A stretch of 8,792 nt of DNA, taken from assembly GCA_902796785.1 (NCBI GenBank), contig CADBQJ010000258.1, positions 1 through 8,792 on the forward strand, in the 5' to 3' direction. The notes beneath the pieces are model-generated. The model did no database searches. It was given only the letters and a program-made list of their open reading frames with translations, and was not told the origin of the DNA. This DNA comes from Fibrobacter succinogenes. Its GTDB lineage: Bacteria; Fibrobacterota; Fibrobacteria; Fibrobacterales; CADBQJ01. The position numbers were made by a program, and so were the translations under genes. Of this stretch, positions 4,300 to 8,792 are shown piece by piece. Position 1 is the first letter of the stretch. Each line of letters starts with the position of its first letter.

Positions 4300-5733
4300 G
4301 TGCGAAATCTTCCCAAAATCGTGATCGTCGGCCGGCCGAACGTCGGCAAGTCCTCCCTGTTCAACCGCATCCTGGGACGCCGCGCCGCGGTGGTCTCCGA
4401 CCGCGAGGGCGTGACCCGCGACCGCCACTTCCAGGACGTCTCCTGGGACTCCCGCCGCTTCACGCTCGTCGACACGGGCGGGTACCTGCCCGACGAGGGG
4501 ATCGACCCGCTGGCCGGCAGCGTCCGCGCGCAGATCTCCGCGGCCGTGGACGAGGCCTCCGTGGTCCTCTTCCTCGTGGACGGCATCGTCGGGCTCACCG
4601 AGCTCGACATGCGCTTCGCCAAGGTGCTGCGCGGCGCCGACCGTCCCGTGGTCCTCGTGGTCAACAAGAGCGAAAACCCCGACACGCGCCTCGAGGCGTG
4701 GGACTTCCTCAAGCTCGGCTTCGGCGAGCCCTTCATGGTCTCCGCCGTCACCGGCTACGAAGTGGGGAACCTCCTCAGCCGCGTCATCGAGCTGGTGCCC
4801 GCGGACGCCTGGAGCGACGGCGACCGGCCGGGCGAGTCCAGCGCCGAGCGCTCCGACGACGCCGTCCGCGTGGCGATCCTGGGCAAGCCCAACGCGGGCA
4901 AGTCCACCCTGGTCAACCGGCTCGTCGGCGAGGACCGCACCGTGGTCTCCGACATCCCCGGCACCACGCGCGACTCCATCGACTGCGCGCTGAAGTGGAA
5001 GGGGAAGACCTTCGTTCTGACCGACACCGCGGGGCTCCGCAAGAAGGCGAAGATCTCCGACGAGGTGGAGTACTTCTCGAACATGCGCTCGCTCGAGGCG
5101 ATCCGCCGCAGCCAGGTCTGCGTGGTGATGGTCGACGCCGTCGCGGGGATCGGGGAGCAGGACCTGCGCATCATCCGCCAGATCGTCGCCAACGACCGCG
5201 GGCTCATCGTCCTCTTCAACAAGTGGGACCTGGTGGAGAAGGGCGACAAGACCTGGGACCACATGACGCGCGACCTGCTCGCGAAGTACAACGAGCTCGA
5301 GGACATGCCGCTCTTCTCGGTCTCGGCGCTGACCGGCCAGCGCGTCTCGCGCCTGCTGGACACGATCGCGCAGGTGCGCGACAACATGCGCCGCGTGCTG
5401 GGGCGCGACGCCCTGGTGGAGGTCTTCGAGCGCGCGGTGGCCGAGAACGCCCACCCCGACCGCCACAGCAAGCCGGTGCTGATGCGCCGCGCCTGCCAGA
5501 TCCTGATCGAGCCCGTCGTGGTCGCCGTGGAGTGCACCCAGCCCGAGCTGGTCGACGACCACTGGAAACGCTATTTCACGCGCCGCCTGCGCCAGCGGTT
5601 CGAGCTGACCGGCGCTCCCGTCAAGCTGAACTTCGACCGGGAGATCCATCTGCGCAAGGACGACGAGTTCGGCCCGAACGCCGTCGTTCCGGAGGCGCCC
5701 GCGGCCGCGCCGGAAGAGGAGCTTGACGAATGA
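4300..5733 (+). CDS. der: Ribosome-assembly GTPase Der (EngA)
   Basis: Der is an essential double GTPase that acts in late assembly of the 50S ribosomal subunit. The 477-residue product has two G domains and a C-terminal KH-like domain. Domain 1 shows GRPNVGKS (11-18), DTGG (58-61) and NKSE (122-125); the last replaces the usual NKxD. Domain 2 shows GKPNAGKST (195-203), the PGTTRDS switch, DTAG (242-245) and NKWD (307-310). The KH-like part contains RHSKPVLMRRACQ and GAPVKLNFDREIHLRK, followed by an acidic/Ala-rich tail ending in EEELDE. The GTG at 4300 is the start because the product then begins RNLPKIVIVGRPNVGKS as in the family, and no ATG is nearby. The ribosome site is weak: GGGGA lies very close to the start. 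The stop overlaps the plsY ATG by the ATGA arrangement, so the two are translationally coupled. Confidence 0.97.
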   Translation: MRNLPKIVIVGRPNVGKSSLFNRILGRRAAVVSDREGVTRDRHFQDVSWDSRRFTLVDTGGYLPDEGIDPLAGSVRAQISAAVDEASVVLFLVDGIVGLTELDMRFAKVLRGADRPVVLVVNKSENPDTRLEAWDFLKLGFGEPFMVSAVTGYEVGNLLSRVIELVPADAWSDGDRPGESSAERSDDAVRVAILGKPNAGKSTLVNRLVGEDRTVVSDIPGTTRDSIDCALKWKGKTFVLTDTAGLRKKAKISDEVEYFSNMRSLEAIRRSQVCVVMVDAVAGIGEQDLRIIRQIVANDRGLIVLFNKWDLVEKGDKTWDHMTRDLLAKYNELEDMPLFSVSALTGQRVSRLLDTIAQVRDNMRRVLGRDALVEVFERAVAENAHPDRHSKPVLMRRACQILIEPVVVAVECTQPELVDDHWKRYFTRRLRQRFELTGAPVKLNFDREIHLRKDDEFGPNAVVPEAPAAAPEEELDE

Positions 5734-6374
5734 ACATCGCGATCGCGCTCGCCGCGGCCTACCTGCTGGGGTCGATCCCCTCCGCCGTCTGGTTCTGCCG
5801 CCTGATCGGCGGCATCGACATCCGCGAACACGGCTCGAAGAACGCCGGGCTGACCAACACCATCCGCGTGCTGGGGTGGAAGGCCGCCGCGCCCGTCGCG
5901 GTCGTCGACCTCGGCAAGGGGATGCTCGCGCCGTATCTGGCCATGCGGCTCTGCCCCGGGCAGAGCTGGGTTCCGCTCGTCGCCGGCGTGCTGGCGGTGG
6001 TCGGCCACTCCTTCACCTGCTTCGCGGGCTTCCGCGGCGGCAAGGGCGTCCTGGCCGCGCTGGGCGTCTTCCTCGTCCTCGCCCCGGTCGAGGCGCTTCT
6101 GGCCTTCGCGGTCTTCCTGGCCGTCGTCCTCGCCACGCGCTACGTCTCGCTCGGGAGCATCGTCGGAACCTGGGTCCTCGCGGGCGCCCTCGTCTTCGGG
6201 GCCGCGACGGGGGACGACCTCGTCCACGACGCGAGCCTGGCCGGGATGGCGGTCCTGGTCGCCCTCTTCGTTCTCGCGAAGCACCGCTCCAACATCAAGC
6301 GCCTGCGCGCCGGCACGGAGTCGCGCTTCGGCGAAAAGGCCAAGGCTCCCGAAACCAAAGGGGAATCCAAATGA
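5730..6374 (+). CDS. plsY: Acyl-phosphate:glycerol-3-phosphate acyltransferase PlsY
   Basis: PlsY transfers an acyl group from acyl-phosphate to the sn-1 position of glycerol-3-phosphate, giving lysophosphatidate at the inner membrane; this is the first step of phospholipid synthesis in most bacteria. The 214-residue product has about five or six hydrophobic segments. The three family motifs are present: GSIPSA (14-19), GSKNAGLTN (35-43) and GHSFTCFAGFRGGKG (92-106). The KHRSNIKRL and GTE segments (184-197) follow, and the C-terminal tail is charged. The ATG at 5730 overlaps the der stop (ATGA), with AGAGGAG at 5715-5721 inside der. Its own stop overlaps the gpsA start in the same way. Placing plsY next to gpsA puts the supplier and the user of glycerol-3-phosphate on one transcript. 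Confidence 0.96.
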   Translation: MNIAIALAAAYLLGSIPSAVWFCRLIGGIDIREHGSKNAGLTNTIRVLGWKAAAPVAVVDLGKGMLAPYLAMRLCPGQSWVPLVAGVLAVVGHSFTCFAGFRGGKGVLAALGVFLVLAPVEALLAFAVFLAVVLATRYVSLGSIVGTWVLAGALVFGAATGDDLVHDASLAGMAVLVALFVLAKHRSNIKRLRAGTESRFGEKAKAPETKGESK

Positions 6375-7375
6375 AAGTCGCGATCATCGGATGCGGAAGC
6401 TGGGGGCTCGGAATCGGCTTCGTGCTCCATTCCAACGGCCACCAGCTCCACTACTACACTCCGTTCAAGGAGCAGGCGCAGAGCCTGCGCGACACGCGCA
6501 CGGACGACCGCACGCTCAAGGGCGTGACCGTCCCGCAGGAGTGGAAGTTCTCCACGAACCTCCCGCAGGTCCTCAAGGGCGCGGAAGTGGTCGTGGTTGC
6601 CGTCCCCTCCGGCGTGATCCGCTCCTCCGCGAAGGCGCTGGGGCAGGTCGAGCTCGAGGAGCGCCCGCTGGTGGTCTCGCTCACCAAGGGGATCGAGCAG
6701 GATTCGCTGCTGCGCATGAGCCAGATCCTCCTGAAGGAGATCCCCTGGCTGACCCGCTCGCGCCTGGCCGTGCTTTCGGGCCCGAGCCACGCCGAGGAGG
6801 TGGCGCGCTTCATCCCGACGACCGTCGTGGTCGCCTCGGCGAGCCTCCGCGCCGCGCAGCGGCTGCAGGAGGTCTTCCTCACCGACAAGTTCCGCGTCTA
6901 CACCTCCACCGACGTGGTGGGCGTGGAGATGTGCGGCGCGCTGAAGAACGTGATCGCCATCGCCACCGGCATCGCCGACGGCCTGGGCCTGGGCGACAAC
7001 ACCAAGGGGGCGCTGCTCACCCGCGGCCTGGCTGAGATCAGCCGACTGGGCGAAAAGCTGGGCGGGCAGGTGCGCACCTTCGCCGGCCTGGCGGGCATGG
7101 GCGACCTCATCACCACCTGCATCAGCAGGCACAGCCGCAACCGCTACGTGGGCGAGGAGCTCGGCAAGGGCCGTCCGCTCGCGGAGGTGCTGGGCGGCAT
7201 GACGATGGTCGCCGAAGGGGTCCCCACCGCGCTGAGCGGCCACCAGCTCGCGCTGAAGCACGAAGTGGAGATGCCCATCACCGAAGCGGTCTACAAGATG
7301 CTCTACGAGGGCGGCGACCCGCGCACGGAACTCCAGGCGCTGATGAAGCGCAATCCCAAGGCCGAAGGGGTCTAG
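6371..7375 (+). CDS. gpsA: Glycerol-3-phosphate dehydrogenase [NAD(P)+]
   Basis: GpsA reduces dihydroxyacetone phosphate to sn-glycerol-3-phosphate in the cytoplasm and so supplies the backbone used by PlsY. The 334-residue product is standard length. The Rossmann loop is GCGSWGLGIG (7-16), followed by the VPS segment (78-80) and LTKGIE, with K106 a likely active-site lysine. SGPSHAEEV (136-144) and ALKNV, with K192 matching the conserved catalytic lysine, come next. The substrate-binding run DNTKGALLTRG (209-219) and GLAGMGDL (239-246) complete the pattern. The usual A-E in SGPSFA-E-V is preserved. The ATG at 6371 overlaps the plsY stop, with AAAGGGGA at 6357-6364 as ribosome site. The following DUF2279-like gene starts 10 bases after the stop, so the unit is probably der-plsY-gpsA plus that gene. 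Confidence 0.97.
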   Translation: MKVAIIGCGSWGLGIGFVLHSNGHQLHYYTPFKEQAQSLRDTRTDDRTLKGVTVPQEWKFSTNLPQVLKGAEVVVVAVPSGVIRSSAKALGQVELEERPLVVSLTKGIEQDSLLRMSQILLKEIPWLTRSRLAVLSGPSHAEEVARFIPTTVVVASASLRAAQRLQEVFLTDKFRVYTSTDVVGVEMCGALKNVIAIATGIADGLGLGDNTKGALLTRGLAEISRLGEKLGGQVRTFAGLAGMGDLITTCISRHSRNRYVGEELGKGRPLAEVLGGMTMVAEGVPTALSGHQLALKHEVEMPITEAVYKMLYEGGDPRTELQALMKRNPKAEGV

Positions 7376-7385
7376 GCGAGGGCCC

Positions 7386-8429
7386 ATGCGGCGGCTTACC
7401 GCTCTCCTCGTCGCGCTGGGCGCGGTCGCGCTCTTCGCGCAGGAGGCGCCGGCAGCCGCCTCCGTTTCCGGAGATTCCGCCGCCGTCGAATCCGCCGCTC
7501 CGGCCGAGCCCGCTCCTGCCGCGCCCGCCGCGCCCGCCGAACCCGCCGAGACCGTCGCGCAGAGCGATTCCGCCCTCCGCGCCGAATCCGCCGGGACGCC
7601 CGCCGTCTCCTTCTGGAGCCGGTCGCCCGTCGTCAGCCCCTGGCGCACCGCCGTCTTCGGCGGGCTGATCCTGGGCACCTACGGCGCCGCCTACGGGCTG
7701 GTCTTCGCGAAGGGGTGGTGGGACGAGAGCGACGGCGACTTCCACTTCTCGAACGACTTCGACTACGCCATGAACCTCGACAAGGGCGGCCACGCCTATT
7801 CGGGGCAGCTGATGGGCGAGTTCTTCTACGACGGCTACACCTGGTCGGGCTTCTCGCACCACGCCGCGCGCGGGCTGGCCGGCCTGAGCGCCTTCCTCAC
7901 CCACGTGGCGATCGACGTGAAGGACGGCTACGCCCCCGAATGGGGCTTCTCGGTCGTCGACGTCCTCTCGGGCACCGCGGGCGGCTTCTGGCCCTGGATG
8001 CAGGATCTCTGGTCGCCGCTGGCGGCGCTGGAGTTCAAGGCGAGCTACTGGCTCAACTCGAACACCTACTGGGAGCGCGGCGGGTCGTCGTCGAACGTCT
8101 TCACCGACGACTACGTCAACTGGACCTTCTGGGCCTCGTGGCGCGTGGAGCGCGCGCTCCCGAAGGGCGCGGCGCGGTTCTGGCCGGACTGGCTTTGCCT
8201 GGCCTTCGGCTTCTCGATCGACGACGCGGCCGTCGCCGTGCGCGCCGACGGCGAACGCGAGTTCTACGTCGCGCTCGACTGGGACCTGCAGGAGATCTTC
8301 AAGCCGGAGAGCCACCTGCTGAAGCGGGTGGTGCGCTACGCGAACCTCTGGAAGCTGCCGGCGCCGGCGGTGCGGCTCTATCCCTCGCATCGCCGCGAGT
8401 TCCTGCTTCTCTACCCGATCCTCTTCTGA
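7386..8429 (+). CDS. Exported DUF2279-like protein, probably envelope or outer membrane
   Basis: The 347-residue product starts with a signal peptide (MRRLTALLVALGAVALFAQ), with likely cleavage near residues 19-25. An Ala/Pro/Glu-rich low-complexity linker (about 20-75) follows. The folded part starts near SFWSRSPVVSPWR and has a hydrophobic helix (AVFGGLILGTYGAAYGL). It contains the segments typical of DUF2279/YfiM-like proteins: NLDKGGHAYSG (130-140), VKDGYAPEWGFSVVDVLSG (178-196) and TAGG next to it. The rest is rich in aromatics and ends in REFLLLYPILF; a terminal phenylalanine is a frequent outer-membrane-protein signal, though the strands are not regular enough to call a barrel. The ATG at 7386 is 10 bases after gpsA, with only a GAGG-type ribosome site close to it. 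The function is unknown; linkage to plsY-gpsA suggests the envelope. Confidence 0.82.
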   Translation: MRRLTALLVALGAVALFAQEAPAAASVSGDSAAVESAAPAEPAPAAPAAPAEPAETVAQSDSALRAESAGTPAVSFWSRSPVVSPWRTAVFGGLILGTYGAAYGLVFAKGWWDESDGDFHFSNDFDYAMNLDKGGHAYSGQLMGEFFYDGYTWSGFSHHAARGLAGLSAFLTHVAIDVKDGYAPEWGFSVVDVLSGTAGGFWPWMQDLWSPLAALEFKASYWLNSNTYWERGGSSSNVFTDDYVNWTFWASWRVERALPKGAARFWPDWLCLAFGFSIDDAAVAVRADGEREFYVALDWDLQEIFKPESHLLKRVVRYANLWKLPAPAVRLYPSHRREFLLLYPILF

Positions 8430-8430
8430 G

Positions 8431-8463
8431 AAAAAAAACGCGGAGAGGGCCGCGCCCTCCCCG
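8431..8463 (-). terminator. Intrinsic terminator of the right-edge minus-strand gene
   Basis: On the minus strand CGGGGAGGGC (8463-8454), loop GCG and GCCCTCTCCG (8450-8441) form a 10-bp stem with one G-U pair. CG and eight T (8438-8431) follow. It lies between the convergent DUF2279-like gene and the right-edge gene, with its T-run on the minus strand, so it mainly serves the latter. Confidence 0.82.
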
Positions 8464-8471
8464 TCCGAAGT

Positions 8472-8486
8472 CCCGCGCGACGCGGG
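8472..8486. other. Second hairpin abutting the stop of the right-edge gene
   Basis: CCCGCG, loop CGA and CGCGGG form a perfect 6-bp stem ending one base before the minus-strand stop codon (8487-8489). Flanking AAGT (8468-8471) and ACTT (8489-8492) can extend the stem past a 2-base bulge. It may protect the 3' end or assist the terminator next to it. Confidence 0.4.
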
Positions 8487-8792
8487 CTACTTCTTGCGGT
8501 AGCCGACGGCGTAGAACTCGATGGTCGCCTTGGGGAACTGCGGCGAGGTGAACCGGCCGAGCGCGCCGAGCGACTGCCGGCCGGCGGGCCAGGCCTTCGG
8601 GTCGACCTTCAGGCGGATCCGGTAGCCGGGGATCCCCTTCTTCGATTCGACCAGCCGTTCGGGATAGCCGGCGGTGTCGAGCCTGACGGGCTCGATCTTC
8701 GCGGCGAAGAGGCCGCCCTCCTGCGAGGGGTCGAAGGCCAGCTTCATGGCGGGGTCGACGAGGCTGAAGGCGTAGAGCGTGGTCTCGGCGCC
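8487..8792 (-). CDS. Unidentified protein, C-terminal 101 residues (5' truncated)
   Basis: The open frame continues unbroken through the right edge, so the ATG at 8747 is probably internal; the visible part begins GAETTLYAFSLVDPAM. The sequence looks beta-rich, with IPGYRIRLKVDP, an AGRQSLGALGRF stretch, and PKATIEFYAVGYRKK at the stop. The final 45 residues resemble in spacing the last strands of Ig-like periplasmic domains such as DUF1573 (a strand, a G-containing turn, a strand before 'P-x-x-x-I-x-F-x-A-V-G'). This is a weak resemblance by eye, not an assignment. High G+C and codon use match the neighbours. It ends in TAG at 8489-8487, next to a hairpin and a strong terminator, and converges on the DUF2279-like gene. 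Confidence 0.75.
   Translation of the reverse strand, partial: GAETTLYAFSLVDPAMKLAFDPSQEGGLFAAKIEPVRLDTAGYPERLVESKKGIPGYRIRLKVDPKAWPAGRQSLGALGRFTSPQFPKATIEFYAVGYRKK

Noticed and set aside
3946..5649. A 567-residue minus-strand ORF opposite der
   Set aside because: This is a typical shadow frame in GC-rich coding DNA, opposite a clearly conserved gene, with low-complexity composition.
7485..7560. Imperfect GCC-rich repeats (Ala/Pro/Glu linker) as a repeat element
   Set aside because: This is coding low complexity in the linker of the exported protein, not a mobile or CRISPR-type repeat.
6140..7678. A 512-residue minus-strand ORF opposite gpsA
   Set aside because: It is a shadow of gpsA and neighbouring frames with no recognisable domain.
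8745..8747. ATG as the start of the right-edge gene
   Set aside because: The frame stays open to the window edge with native codon use, and there is no ribosome site before this ATG.

Overview
The window is about 8.8 kb of compact, high-GC bacterial chromosome (roughly 70% G+C) carrying mostly housekeeping genes. The first 209 bases are an exception at about 44% G+C by hand count. The organism looks Gram-negative: it has a near-consensus sigma-54 promoter, and an exported DUF2279-type protein that ends in phenylalanine like many outer-membrane proteins. SpoVG in a high-GC genome, with a der-plsY-gpsA operon, fits groups such as Fibrobacterota, Myxococcota or PVC-related phyla. The sequence does not fix the phylum, and this placement is inference.

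Layout: (1) positions 1-209 hold the 3' end of an AT-richer, unrecognised gene that converges on rlmB with only 10 bases between the stop codons. (2) Positions 220-1621, minus strand, carry a small four-cysteine zinc-ribbon-like protein followed by a SpoU-family 23S rRNA 2'-O-methyltransferase (rlmB). A terminator-like hairpin between them contains the rlmB Shine-Dalgarno sequence. (3) Positions 1622-1868 are a divergent regulatory region with 10-bp phased repeats, a palindrome and a sigma-54 promoter. (4) spoVG (1869-2147) is followed by a strongly structured RNA segment and an intrinsic terminator, then the ComM/YifB AAA+ gene (2303-3865). (5) A separate promoter and a leader of three consecutive perfect hairpins precede a 77-residue membrane protein (4028-4261). 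(6) der, plsY and gpsA follow, joined by ATGA stop/start overlaps, and a DUF2279-like exported protein starts 10 bases after gpsA. (7) A convergent minus-strand gene, cut by the window edge, ends at 8487 with its own terminator.

Functionally, plsY and gpsA encode consecutive enzymes of phospholipid synthesis: GpsA makes glycerol-3-phosphate and PlsY acylates it. der serves 50S ribosome assembly and rlmB modifies 23S rRNA. YifB/ComM is a DNA helicase known from natural transformation, and SpoVG is a small nucleic-acid-binding regulator.

The protein-coding content is largely ordinary. The interest lies in the untranslated regions. rlmB, yifB and der all start immediately downstream of terminator-like hairpins, with little or no room for a promoter in between, which suggests attenuation or riboswitch-like control. 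I see no CRISPR array, transposase, rRNA or tRNA, and no recognisable defence system.
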